Positions 22,954-31,545 are shown, counted from the stretch's first letter. The stretch is 32,287 nt of DNA from Oscillospiraceae bacterium (GCA_902802325.1 CADCLV010000022.1:1-32287); one strand, 5' to 3'. The notes: generated by a model from the sequence alone, not told the origin. Numbers and translations are program-made.

Positions 22954-25326
22954 TTACTTGGCTTCACTGACATATTTACCTATACGGTCGTTAATTATCC
23001 TTATCGTATCATCGATCGTCTTATCTCCTGCATAGAAAGCTGCCATTTCTTCGTTGATGATGTTCTTGATCTCGATATCCTCCGAGTAGTACACAGAGAG
23101 TGTCGAGAGCATATCGTAGAACTTCTGTTGCATCGTATCCGTGGCTTCTTTATAGCCCATGGTCTTCAGCTGGCCTTTATCGAAGACCCCGTATGTCATC
23201 TCGTTATCGTAGATCTCGTTATAGTATGTCGCAAGAAGGGGGATCTCTTTCTTCATGACATCTTTGTTAATGCAGATCGAGCTGATCGACAGTTCATTTT
23301 CAGGGATAAACTTACCGCCAAGCAGGAAATTGATAAACTTTTTGCATCCTTCCTGCTGATTGGATTTTGCCGTCACGGAAATACTTTCCTGTGCTTTAAA
23401 TCTCGGTCCCTGTCCCGTTACCGACGGTGTTCCGATTACCGAGCAGGCATCCTTTTCGCCGGAACAGTTGAGGACATAGTCGATAAAATTCGTCATGTGC
23501 ACATATCTTCCATCCGGTCTCGGACGCATCTCCTCTTCAGAAAACGGGACGTTGACATCCGGATCTTCCCTGTTTTCCATAAAGTTCGCTTTGGCATATT
23601 CTGCCGCTTTTCGGAACTGCTCGGAGTCAAAATCCACTTTTTCTCCTTCTACAGAGGACTTTATATCAATGCAGGACATCAGGAAAACTTCCCGATAGTT
23701 GTATGGGGATTCCGGATAGTCATAAGGCTGTACACCGGACAGAGTGTTCGTAACGTAATCTCCGTATTCCTCGAAAGTCATACCGACCTTGTCTTTTCCA
23801 ACGTCGTCCTCCTTCACGATCAGTCCTTCCACCTCAAGCGTGACCGGAATGAAATACAGTTTTCCATCTACCTTGCTGGCTTCGAGGATCGTATCGAAAA
23901 GCCCCTGTTTTGTACTGTCATCGAGGAAAGAACTGAGGTCGAGAAGGGTCTTATCGTTCATGGCTTCCTTCTTGTCCATGTTCACTACGATATCCGGACA
24001 ATCTGAACCTTCGATTTCTCTTACCAGCGTGTAGGCACGCTCGATCTGCGGATCCAGGGTCGGAAATCCTCTTCCGGCCTTGATGCCCTCATTATATTTG
24101 CTCCAGATACGGATGAGATACTCGGGATCCGTTTCGTTGAAAGAAACGATCGCCGAAGACAGATAGTCTGAAAAAGACCCGTCCAGCGGAGCACTGATCT
24201 CGATGATCTTTTTTCCTGCGTGAGGGTTCGTCTGCGCTTTCGTCAATACCGTGACCGTGCAGCTCTCTGAATCCATCTTTGCTGTCTGAAATCCTTCACT
24301 TCCGTGAAAACTCAGCACGATCTTATCTTCCGAGTAGTAAAGAATGCTGATATCAAAATTCTTGTCGGGATTGAAGTCATAAAAGTACGGAGAATACCAG
24401 TTATTGTCCAGTACTTTTTCCTCAGAATTCGTACTCACATCATATTTATAAATATTCCCAAGAGTATCCACCCGGAGAAGATCGCCCTGTCCCGTGCACT
24501 GATAATCGATAAGGCTGTCTTCGTTGTCGCCTCCGGTGACCCAGGAAGTTGTTTTCGTAAATTTCCCGGAAGACAGATCCATCTCGCAGGTGTATTTCTC
24601 ACCCGACATCTTCTCTACATTCGCGTAGGCCTTTTTCGTCTTCTCATTATACGTGATGGCATCGATAAATCCGCCTCCGGGCAAAGTCGTCATGTCCATT
24701 TCGCAGAACAGGTCCGTACCTTCGAAGAAATGAAGCTGCGAATCCCCAGTTCCCATCACTAAACTCGTCAAAGCGATATAGTTGCCGACACGGGTGGCAG
24801 AAGAAACCATAGTGATCTTATTCCCGTTTTTATCCAGTATCGGCGTAAGATCAGTGGCTTCACCTGTTTCCAGGTTAACATTGGCAAAGTAACACTCGAA
24901 TCCCCCGTTGAAAACACCTAACACGGCGAGTGCCGTTTTTCCGTCTTTGTTGGGAACAAGGGCATAGACATCCTGCGCCTGCATCTTTCCGTCGGGGAAA
25001 GTCATCTGCAGTGCTTTTTCCTTCGTCCCGGTCTCGCTGTAAACATCCAGCTGTATTTTTTCTTCATATGTCTCCAGATCGTATGTCGAATAGATGTTGT
25101 AGATCTTTCCGTCGATATATTCCGAAGACGGACTGGCCGTCAGCATAGCCGTGACCGGTGTGTCTGTCAAAAGCGCAAACCGGGAAGAATCAAACCACGG
25201 ATCATCTTTTTCTACCGTACTACTACTATTCTTTGTCGAACCAGCTGACTTTTTACATGCTGTCATCGTGCCTGAAACAAGGATCAGACTAAGTAAAACG
25301 GAAACAATGCGTGCTGTCTTTTTCAT
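22954..25326 (-). CDS. Large solute-binding-type lipoprotein (orphan)
   Basis: A 790-residue lipoprotein. ATG 25326 has GAGGG 5 nt upstream; an in-frame extension to 25404 has none. The signal ends TMTAC (Cys24). The first part (about 45-370) looks like repeated beta blades with Asp/Gly turns (DGKIYNIYSTYDL, NKDGKTALAVLGV, GNYIALTSL), a propeller-like region. The second part (about 390-790) resembles family 1 extracellular solute-binding proteins: SFNETDPEYLIRIW, CPDIVVNMDK, DGKLYFIPVT, and the typical C-terminal FYAGDKTIDDTIRIINDRI. No ABC permease or ATPase lies nearby, so it either uses distant partners or acts as a surface sensor. A promoter lies at 25391..25363. Confidence 0.85.
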   Translation of the reverse strand: MKKTARIVSVLLSLILVSGTMTACKKSAGSTKNSSSTVEKDDPWFDSSRFALLTDTPVTAMLTASPSSEYIDGKIYNIYSTYDLETYEEKIQLDVYSETGTKEKALQMTFPDGKMQAQDVYALVPNKDGKTALAVLGVFNGGFECYFANVNLETGEATDLTPILDKNGNKITMVSSATRVGNYIALTSLVMGTGDSQLHFFEGTDLFCEMDMTTLPGGGFIDAITYNEKTKKAYANVEKMSGEKYTCEMDLSSGKFTKTTSWVTGGDNEDSLIDYQCTGQGDLLRVDTLGNIYKYDVSTNSEEKVLDNNWYSPYFYDFNPDKNFDISILYYSEDKIVLSFHGSEGFQTAKMDSESCTVTVLTKAQTNPHAGKKIIEISAPLDGSFSDYLSSAIVSFNETDPEYLIRIWSKYNEGIKAGRGFPTLDPQIERAYTLVREIEGSDCPDIVVNMDKKEAMNDKTLLDLSSFLDDSTKQGLFDTILEASKVDGKLYFIPVTLEVEGLIVKEDDVGKDKVGMTFEEYGDYVTNTLSGVQPYDYPESPYNYREVFLMSCIDIKSSVEGEKVDFDSEQFRKAAEYAKANFMENREDPDVNVPFSEEEMRPRPDGRYVHMTNFIDYVLNCSGEKDACSVIGTPSVTGQGPRFKAQESISVTAKSNQQEGCKKFINFLLGGKFIPENELSISSICINKDVMKKEIPLLATYYNEIYDNEMTYGVFDKGQLKTMGYKEATDTMQQKFYDMLSTLSVYYSEDIEIKNIINEEMAAFYAGDKTIDDTIRIINDRIGKYVSEAK

Positions 25327-25362
25327 ATAACCCTCATATACAAAACAATTACGCATCCTCTG

Positions 25363-25391
25363 ACTATAGAAAACACTAACCAAAACCCCAA
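25363..25391 (-). promoter_or_regulatory. Promoter of the solute-binding lipoprotein gene
   Basis: Minus-strand TTGGGG (25391..25386), 17 nt, TATAGT (25368..25363), 36 nt before the ATG. Confidence 0.4.
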
Positions 25392-25431
25392 ATGCCAATT
25401 TCATATTATCAGTTGTTCTGAAAAATAAATG

Positions 25432-25459
25432 ACATTCCCGTCATAAAAAAGGGGAATGT
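25432..25459. repeat. 8-bp inverted repeat in a divergent region
   Basis: ACATTCCC (25432-25439) and GGGAATGT (25452-25459) are perfect arms with a 12-nt centre, between the divergent lipoprotein genes at 25326 and 25621. Possible operator or a leftover terminator; a weak GAAG/CTTC hairpin with TTTTTT follows near 25480-25505. Confidence 0.4.
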
Positions 25460-25620
25460 AGAATCCATAAGGGCGCGCAGAAGTTTTTGCTTCCGGGTTT
25501 TTTGTGCAGATAGGTCTGTTTGTCTTCATTTTCTTTCAAATATCCGGCTGTTTTTCGCAACTAATATAGTAAAGGTCATAAAACATTCCATCAGTCAAAG
25601 ATATACGGAGGAAATCAGTT

Positions 25621-26520
25621 ATGAAAAACAGTATAAAATCGATGCTTGCGTTCACTCTTTCCATCAGCCTGTTCGCAGCAGGATGTAAGCCGGGACGTGA
25701 AAACGGGAAAGATATCTCCACAGAGAAATATACCGGTCCATATGAATTGGCAACGCCGACTGGCACCCGTGTAACCTCTGACGAACCGGATTTTCCGGAA
25801 GAGATCGTATACTGGGATCCGCAAAGGAATCTTAAGCCGGAATACTCCCCGAAAGAGGCAGCGGAAAAATACGCGTTCATCGTGAACTATACAACACTGA
25901 TCTACACTTCCTGCGAGGAACTTCAGATGCGTCACAGCTTTAGATGTGTGGATTATGGAAGCCATCTATTCGTAAACAGTAACGGCCTCATTTGTTTGGA
26001 CCAAAGCGGCGAGATCCTTAAAGAAAATGCCACTTTCCTCGATCTGGACACCATAGATTGCACATCGTCTGATCAGGTAATTAGCGAGCTTCCCTACAAA
26101 TTCGTCGGGCCAATGGGATATTATTCGGAAGATTTTGATATCAACGTCATTGAAAGTACAGAAGACCACGTGCTTGTCCATATCCGGAATTCAAAAGAAG
26201 AACCTTCCCATGAAGCTTTATATTATGGAAAACCCGTAGGCAAGACATGGGTCCTGGTTTTTTGTAATATCTGGGTTACGCAAACCGCTCATTTGGAAGA
26301 TGCGGATATCCCGGTTTTCACGCATTATGCCGAGACCCTATTCGATCACTTAAGCCCGGATGACGGTACTGAACCATATATCTACGATAAGATCGTGAAT
26401 ACACCTCTTCCCAATGGGGTAAGACTTTCGGGATTCAATGAGCTGAACGAAATAATCACCACTTCCACAGGTCTAAAGATCCGACGTGATCAGGACAGTG
26501 ATGTCATACCCGTATCTTGA
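25621..26520 (+). CDS. Small lipoprotein of unknown function
   Basis: A 299-residue lipoprotein. ATG 25621 follows GGAGG by about 9 nt. The signal peptide ends LFAAGC (Cys22). Unlike the other lipoproteins here it lacks a long Ser/Thr/Glu linker. The body is a mixed, Tyr- and Asp-rich domain (YSPKEAAEKYAFIVNYTTLI, then an SYKFVGPMGYYSEDF-like region) resembling NTF2-like or cystatin-like lipoproteins only loosely. No catalytic motif is seen. Transcribed alone, divergent from the solute-binding gene. Confidence 0.75.
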   Translation: MKNSIKSMLAFTLSISLFAAGCKPGRENGKDISTEKYTGPYELATPTGTRVTSDEPDFPEEIVYWDPQRNLKPEYSPKEAAEKYAFIVNYTTLIYTSCEELQMRHSFRCVDYGSHLFVNSNGLICLDQSGEILKENATFLDLDTIDCTSSDQVISELPYKFVGPMGYYSEDFDINVIESTEDHVLVHIRNSKEEPSHEALYYGKPVGKTWVLVFCNIWVTQTAHLEDADIPVFTHYAETLFDHLSPDDGTEPYIYDKIVNTPLPNGVRLSGFNELNEIITTSTGLKIRRDQDSDVIPVS

Positions 26521-26553
26521 ACGGACTTTTTTAAGTCATACTCAAATCGGTTT

Positions 26554-27048
26554 TTATCTTTTCGGAGTGATCATCAGAGGGATCCGGAAAGCCGCTTCAT
26601 AACCATATGCTTTTAAGTCTTCGCAGACCACCCGATTCATTCTGTTGGCGAATGTCATCAGGAATTTTACGTCTCCCATCGACTCGATCTGAGGAGCCAT
26701 TTCTCTCGAAAGAGAATCCCGTGCGATGCGCTTGATCTCCTCTCTTTGCGCATTGGCATCCAGGGTGCTCTGTCCCATCGGTTTCGCCAGAATGGTACCG
26801 CCGATGTTCATGACCACATTCTGTCCTTTTGAGTCGGTACCTAGTTCGATCGGTCCGATATCCGAAAGAGTAGCCATGACGACTCCCTCCGGGAGTTTGT
26901 GATTCGGATGTGGCTGCTGTTTCGCCTGCACCTGCGGTCTTGCCGCATTCGCTGCCGCCGCTTTCTCGGCGCGCTGTCTCTCAATATTCGCGTTGGCAGC
27001 TTCGGCGCCTCTTTGCATAGCTGCCTTGAAATTGTCTAGAAATCCCAT
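26554..27048 (-). CDS. Unknown small cytosolic protein, downstream of a lipoprotein gene
   Basis: A 164-residue protein. ATG 27048 is chosen because AGGAGG lies 9 nt upstream; two earlier in-frame ATGs do not have correct spacing. An Ala/Glu/Arg-rich helical N-terminus (about 1-45, MGFLDNFKAAMQRGAEAANA) is followed by a Gln/Pro linker. A compact domain then contains MATLSDIGPIELGTDSKG, NIGGTILAKPM and AFRIPLMITPKR. No signal peptide or membrane helix. It lies about 60 nt after the lipoprotein gene on the same strand and may be co-transcribed. I do not recognise the family. Confidence 0.7.
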   Translation of the reverse strand: MGFLDNFKAAMQRGAEAANANIERQRAEKAAAANAARPQVQAKQQPHPNHKLPEGVVMATLSDIGPIELGTDSKGQNVVMNIGGTILAKPMGQSTLDANAQREEIKRIARDSLSREMAPQIESMGDVKFLMTFANRMNRVVCEDLKAYGYEAAFRIPLMITPKR

Positions 27049-27107
27049 ATCCTTCATCCTCCTGATATTATAAAATGTCTTCCCCATACATTTTTATTAT
27101 GTCAGAA

Positions 27108-28610
27108 TCATTCTGCTCTCCAGTGACCACAGTTCGGGTCATGCGCATGCCCATCCGCACTGATGATATAATCTCTTTCCACATTGATTCCCATAACAAT
27201 AAATGTCAGTCGCACCCGTCCGTTATAGTGGGCATCATTATTATTTGCCTGCTCCAACTGATCGAGCGTGATATTCTGCTTTACACCGGAAAGCACTTCC
27301 AGACGGCGGTTCATCTCATTCATGAGTTCATCTGTAATTACACCATTCTCACTTACGGCCGGAAAATCACAAGTGTCACCGTATGTCCCCACTGTATACG
27401 CATCCGTTTTTCCATTCACCGTGCCTGCCGAATAGGAAAGGTGAAGATGATTTAAATTGAACTCCATGTTATAGAGGTCACGGCCATCCTGGCTGATCCA
27501 GCGCTCAAATGTATAGTCCACACTGCTCTCCGCGGCTTCCGAGGAACCGTTATAAAACGTGTTTCCAAATGTGGACGGATCAAGAATATTTTCGTTTCCG
27601 ATGTTTCCTCCCAAAACTTCATTCGGAAGTCCGCCAAAGTTTTCTGCAATCGGAGAGTAGTTGCCCTGATAGTAGATCGACGGTGCTTTTCCCGGGTTCA
27701 TATGTACACAGAAATACAGGTTGGCATAATCCGTACCCAGGTCGGATGCCGATCTGGTAAACCGGACACTCATATCATCCTTTTTTACTGTTACATTCAT
27801 ATTATTCGGCTTCTTTGCCGCCTTATCCGCATCTATTTCCTTCCCGTAAAGAAGCACATTGCCCAGTTCTTCTCCATAGACACTTTTTACCACACGGAAA
27901 ATGTTTTCCTGTACAGACGGATCGGAAAAATCCATATTAGAAAATTGAACGGACACGAAAGATGCTCCTGTGAACTGGACAGTATTAAACTGGTACTGTA
28001 CCTCAAAAGGTTCACCCAGATGCAAACCCGCGCTGCCTTCGTCTATCGGGGCCGCAGCATTCATTCCGATTGAATATTGAAATCGCCAGGGAGATTCTCC
28101 ATCTCCTTTTGCACATTCACCGGTCTCCTTATAGTAATCGGTGACCGGACCTAAGCTCTGGATCCAGGCATCTTCCTTCAGGGCAGGAATCACTGTCTCA
28201 TACCCATCGCCGATCTGTGCCGTATATAGAGTGAAACTCTTGCCGCTTTCGGTTTCAGCATTCATGCTGGTAAATGCCGGGATATAGTCCTCGAAATTCA
28301 GGGAATCATCCAGTTTCCATAGGGTCTTCTCACCTGGCGCGTCATCGTCTCCTTTGGTGTCCGTCTCAGACGTAGTAGCAGGATCGGTTGTCACATCCGT
28401 CTCCTTTTCCGATCCTGACGGAAGCTCCGCCGTCGTCTCCTGCCGATCGGGTTCTGTATCATTCGTTTTTTCTTCTACATCCGAGGTCTCCGAATCATTT
28501 CTTTTCGTTTTCTTTGATTTATTCTCATCTTTTTTGGATGTGCATGCTGAAGCCATCATGGATACAGCCAGGCAAATTCCTAAAACAGTTACTAATTTAC
28601 TTCTCTTCAT
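27108..28610 (-). CDS. Lipoprotein of unknown function in the predicted ECF regulon
   Basis: A 500-residue lipoprotein. ATG 28610 follows GAGGAGA. The signal peptide MKRSKLVTVLGICLAVSMMA leads to SAC (Cys23) and is a close relative of that of the DUF6273 lipoprotein at 13353. A linker of about 90 residues is rich in Thr, Glu and Asp. The C-terminal 370 residues form a beta-rich domain with many Asn, Gly and Tyr residues and no motif I know; the tail ISADGHAHDPNCGHW is His/Cys rich. The upstream region has ECF-type site A, a palindrome and a second leader hairpin (CCGTATT/AATACGG). It lies next to the sigma-TM-YD gene, so it is a likely direct target. Confidence 0.8.
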   Translation of the reverse strand: MKRSKLVTVLGICLAVSMMASACTSKKDENKSKKTKRNDSETSDVEEKTNDTEPDRQETTAELPSGSEKETDVTTDPATTSETDTKGDDDAPGEKTLWKLDDSLNFEDYIPAFTSMNAETESGKSFTLYTAQIGDGYETVIPALKEDAWIQSLGPVTDYYKETGECAKGDGESPWRFQYSIGMNAAAPIDEGSAGLHLGEPFEVQYQFNTVQFTGASFVSVQFSNMDFSDPSVQENIFRVVKSVYGEELGNVLLYGKEIDADKAAKKPNNMNVTVKKDDMSVRFTRSASDLGTDYANLYFCVHMNPGKAPSIYYQGNYSPIAENFGGLPNEVLGGNIGNENILDPSTFGNTFYNGSSEAAESSVDYTFERWISQDGRDLYNMEFNLNHLHLSYSAGTVNGKTDAYTVGTYGDTCDFPAVSENGVITDELMNEMNRRLEVLSGVKQNITLDQLEQANNNDAHYNGRVRLTFIVMGINVERDYIISADGHAHDPNCGHWRAE

Positions 28611-28704
28611 TTCTTTCTCCTCAAATTGCTGCAGGTGCGCCGCCCTGCTAATTTTTACCGTATTTATTATAATACGGGATTTATTAAATAGTTATTAAAT
28701 CAAA

Positions 28705-28745
28705 CCTCCTGTCCGTGTTTCATAACTAAAGACACAAACAGGAGG
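28705..28745. repeat. Inverted repeat at promoter A
   Basis: CCTCCTGT (28705-28712) and ACAGGAGG (28738-28745) are perfect 8-bp arms, with a further GTGT/ACAC pair inside. Its position matches the palindrome at 13305-13344: one arm lies in the spacer of the ECF-type motif and the other downstream of the -10-like box. Confidence 0.55.
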
Positions 28746-28758
28746 CATTTTATTCGAA
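28731..28758 (-). promoter_or_regulatory. Predicted ECF-type promoter (site A)
   Basis: Minus-strand TTCGAATA (28758..28751), 14 nt, TGTGTC (28736..28731), upstream of the lipoprotein gene. Similarity to site B extends over about 65 nt, from AAATC before the first box to GGAGG after the second. Confidence 0.6.
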
Positions 28759-28795
28759 AGATTTGAAATATTTTCCGAAAAATTTTTTGGGGGGC

Positions 28796-30418
28796 TTACA
28801 GATCCTTATATTCGTAGGTAGTGTCCCACCATTCTTGCCCATTGTCCGAGGCAGTCTTTTCCGAGAGAAGACGGTCGTTGGCATCGTATACATACGTGGT
28901 AGAAGAATTGCGCTTTTTGCCGTAATAATGCTCTTTCAAGATAAGATTTCCACGGTCATCGTAGGTGTAGATGTAGCGCTCTGCCTGAAAATCCCGATAG
29001 TTTTCCAGTATCTTTCCGTCGGAACTGTATTGGCAGTAATCCTTGGACTGTACCATTTTCTGCTTGCTTACATCCCACGATGTAATTCTCGTCATATATG
29101 TACCATCATCCGCATACTCGTAGTCACAGTACCAGTATGAATTCCCGGAAGTGATCTGGTACTCGGTCACTTTGATAAGTCTGCCCTGGTCATCGTACTC
29201 ATATTCGGAATACTTTTCCGGATCCCTTTCAAAGTAACCGCTGTCCATACGCTCGATACCAAAAGCACCGTAAGTGTATTCTTTATAGTCACCGGAAGTA
29301 TTGTCCGATGCATCCCAGTGTTCTTCACGGGTAACCCTGCCGTCCTGATCATAGATGTAGTAATCCGAGTAGATCACATCATCATCTTCGTTAAAATCAC
29401 ATTCCAGGACCAGAAGTCCGTCCGAATTATAATACTGCTGATGCTCCGCCTTGTCGGTGTTATCGGAATAGTTGTGATAAGTACCGGTCCGCACATATCC
29501 CCCTGTAAGATCCAGCTGATCCGGGGTCATGCCCAGTACATTAACGGGCTTTTTCGTATCCTTGCGCTTTCCGGAAGAATTCTCTGTTTCCTCCTCTTCA
29601 ACCGAAGTCTCCCCGGAAACAGAAGACTCCGGTGTCTTGTCTTTCGTTTTGATCAGTGACTGGTATCCGAAATATCCGGCGCCCCCGATGACTCCTGCCG
29701 CCACGATTCCGATAATAACATTTCGGACGATGATTGCGGTGGATGCTGTCGCCGCGGCAGATGCCGCAGCTGCGCCTGCTGCTTTCGAAGATGCGGTAGT
29801 AAGGCTCAATAGCGAGGCCGGCATCGGCTTGAAAACCACCTGCTCGGCTTCCTTTTCGAAAAGCTTGGTCAGGAATGGGATACCCATCGCAAACAGTTTA
29901 TCCTTATTCTCTTTTTCATACTTTTCAACCTCCTTCTTGATTTTCTTCTTGGCATAATTCAATCGAGAAAGGACGGTTCCCTGAGGGATATTCAAAGCTT
30001 CAGCGATTTCTTTGATCGACATCTCGTCAAAGTAAAAGAGAATGACCGTCATCGCGGTATCTTCCGAAAGACTGTTGCGGATGATATCCATAATGATCTT
30101 TCGCTTTTCTTCCGATTCTATGATCGAATCCGGAAGGAAGTCCTCGCCGATATCCTCCGTCTCTTCCAGGACTTCATCGCCGACATTGATCGTTCTTTTC
30201 CGCATCACGATATTCAGGCTCTTGTTCGCCGCGATCTTTTTGATCCACGCCACTGCCTTCGATTTATCGTTCAGGGAGTCGTACCGTTCAAAAGCGGTAA
30301 TAAACGTCTCCTGGACCACGTCTTCCGCATCTTCCTCATTCTTAAGGATGGAAAACGCCGTCCAGTACACCGCTTTGTACGCTTCATTGTAAAGTTTCTC
30401 GAGTTCTTGATTTGTCAT
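28796..30418 (-). CDS. ECF-type sigma factor fused to a membrane helix and YD-repeat ectodomain
   Basis: A 540-residue protein. Residues about 10-75 are sigma region 2 (AYWTAFSILKNEEDAEDVVQ-like; actual VYWTAFSILKNEEDAEDVVQ), and about 98-160 are region 4 with the helix-turn-helix SIKEIAEALNIPQGTVLSRL. An Ala-rich stretch (190-207) leads to one membrane helix (about 208-233), then a Ser/Glu/Lys linker. From about 325 to the end there are seven or eight YD/Rhs-like repeats (YIYDQDGRVTREEHW, YEYDDQGRLIKVTEY, YIYTYDDRGNLILKEHYYG, YVYDANDRLLSEK). With sigma inside, the repeats would lie outside the membrane. No anti-sigma gene is adjacent, so the C-terminal part may take that role. ATG 30418 follows AAGGAGG; site C lies upstream, which implies autoregulation. 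Confidence 0.9.
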   Translation of the reverse strand: MTNQELEKLYNEAYKAVYWTAFSILKNEEDAEDVVQETFITAFERYDSLNDKSKAVAWIKKIAANKSLNIVMRKRTINVGDEVLEETEDIGEDFLPDSIIESEEKRKIIMDIIRNSLSEDTAMTVILFYFDEMSIKEIAEALNIPQGTVLSRLNYAKKKIKKEVEKYEKENKDKLFAMGIPFLTKLFEKEAEQVVFKPMPASLLSLTTASSKAAGAAAASAAATASTAIIVRNVIIGIVAAGVIGGAGYFGYQSLIKTKDKTPESSVSGETSVEEEETENSSGKRKDTKKPVNVLGMTPDQLDLTGGYVRTGTYHNYSDNTDKAEHQQYYNSDGLLVLECDFNEDDDVIYSDYYIYDQDGRVTREEHWDASDNTSGDYKEYTYGAFGIERMDSGYFERDPEKYSEYEYDDQGRLIKVTEYQITSGNSYWYCDYEYADDGTYMTRITSWDVSKQKMVQSKDYCQYSSDGKILENYRDFQAERYIYTYDDRGNLILKEHYYGKKRNSSTTYVYDANDRLLSEKTASDNGQEWWDTTYEYKDL

Positions 30419-30452
30419 TTTGTGCCTCCTTTATTTCCGCATCTGCCTATAA

Positions 30453-30480
30453 GACACATACCAATACGGAAATATTCGAA
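30453..30480 (-). promoter_or_regulatory. Predicted ECF-type promoter of the sigma gene (site C)
   Basis: Minus-strand TTCGAATA (30480..30473), 14 nt, TGTGTC (30458..30453), 34 nt before the sigma-factor ATG. It matches sites A and B in both boxes and in spacing although the spacer differs. A TTTCCG/CGGAAA inverted repeat also surrounds the -10-like box here. Confidence 0.6.
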
Positions 30481-30502
30481 GAACATTTGATAATTCGATA
30501 TT

Positions 30503-31003
30503 TCATGAAATGATCCCGTCAAAATCGTTATTGATGACGTGAAGGACATGCCCGCCGTCAATGGCTTCTTTCAGTTTTGTTTTCAGCATAACAGGCCGGA
30601 CATCGTATTGATCCAGCTCATCGAGCGGCAGCCATACCAGTTTTTCATATGTATCTGTTTCTTCGGTAAATGCACTTCCGTCAGGAGCTTGCATCAGGTA
30701 ATAGAATTCCAGGATATGGCAGAACTTGTCACAGATCCGCTCGTCCAGGCGGTCTCCGGAAAAGAAATTCTCGCAAATGATCGCGGGTCTGACCGCTTTG
30801 CAGTGTACGCCGGTTTCTTCGAATACCTCCCGCTCGATACAATCTCTGGAAGTCTCGCCAAGATGTACCGCTCCACCGATCATGTAGTAATACCCGCTCA
30901 GAGCATTCTTCACAAAAAGCATCTTCCGTTCCCGGATGATGATCGCGCCGGTACGATATCGGAAATAGAAGTTTTCTTTCGCCAGATAACAATCGAAAGC
31001 CAT
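30503..31003 (-). CDS. Nudix hydrolase
   Basis: A 166-residue Nudix protein with a complete box: Gly44, Glu50, Arg58-Glu59, Glu62-Glu63, Gly65. ATG 31003 follows GAGGAG by 8 nt; the earlier in-frame ATG has no site. The N-terminus (MAFDCYLAKENFYFRYRTGA) and the ESEENFFSGDRLDERICDKF-like middle (actual CENFFSGDRLDERICDKFCH) fit the group of Nudix proteins annotated as MutT/ADP-ribose pyrophosphatase-like. The substrate is unknown. It lies between the sigma gene and a small unknown gene, on the same strand as both, with its own 5' gap of about 55 nt. Confidence 0.92.
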   Translation of the reverse strand: MAFDCYLAKENFYFRYRTGAIIIRERKMLFVKNALSGYYYMIGGAVHLGETSRDCIEREVFEETGVHCKAVRPAIICENFFSGDRLDERICDKFCHILEFYYLMQAPDGSAFTEETDTYEKLVWLPLDELDQYDVRPVMLKTKLKEAIDGGHVLHVINNDFDGIIS

Positions 31004-31058
31004 ATGGTCTCTCCTCTTTTGAAATAAATGATTAATCAAAGATATAGATGCGATTATA

Positions 31059-31499
31059 TCATTTTTCCTGGAGGATCTTCTTTACGATCGAGACAATATC
31101 ATCTACTGCCGTCATGGTATCCAGTGTAGCGGAGATGGTATCGGGGTCCAATTCTCCTTCTTCTCCGGGTTCAACATGATCCTTCGCGCCGCCGATCTGT
31201 CCCGGCTTCGGTGCCATACTGACGATGATCTTCTTGGGCTGGGCATCCACATACACATAGTTTACATCATGGGCCCGGTCATACACGATCACCTGACGCT
31301 CCTTTCCGAACGCACGTATCCATCCCATTCTCGGGGTCCCGTACCCGGTCTCTTCTTTTTTTAGAAGCTCGAGCATCTTCTCGTTATCCCAGCCGTCAGT
31401 ATTTTTAAATTTCTTATACCCATAAGTCTCTGATCCTGTTGATTCGACCGCCTCTACAGAAGAGGATGCTAAATCTGAAAGAAAATCGAAAAGGCCCAT
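31059..31499 (-). CDS. Small protein of unknown function
   Basis: A 146-residue protein. ATG 31499 has GGAGG about 8 nt upstream; the earlier in-frame ATG is unsupported. It starts MGLFDFLSDLASSSVEAVES and contains RMGWIRAFGKERQVIVYDRA and VNYVYVDAQPKKIIVSMAPK, followed by an acidic Gly/Glu loop and a helical end (DDIVSIVKKILQ). It looks like a compact cytosolic alpha/beta domain. No signal, membrane helix or known motif. The start resembles that of the unknown protein at 26554-27048 (MGFLDNF), without further similarity. Confidence 0.7.
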   Translation of the reverse strand: MGLFDFLSDLASSSVEAVESTGSETYGYKKFKNTDGWDNEKMLELLKKEETGYGTPRMGWIRAFGKERQVIVYDRAHDVNYVYVDAQPKKIIVSMAPKPGQIGGAKDHVEPGEEGELDPDTISATLDTMTAVDDIVSIVKKILQEK

Positions 31500-31545
31500 A
31501 TAAATTCCTCCGAAGTATTTAACTATCGGATTCATTGTACCATTC

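Noticed and set aside
23128..24006. Plus-strand ORF of 292 codons opposite the solute-binding gene
   Set aside because: Antisense shadow of a conserved domain; no ribosome binding site.
28620..28690. Riboswitch or attenuator in the leader of the lipoprotein gene
   Set aside because: A CCGTATT/AATACGG hairpin is present, but there is no U tract, no alternative pairing and no known aptamer core.
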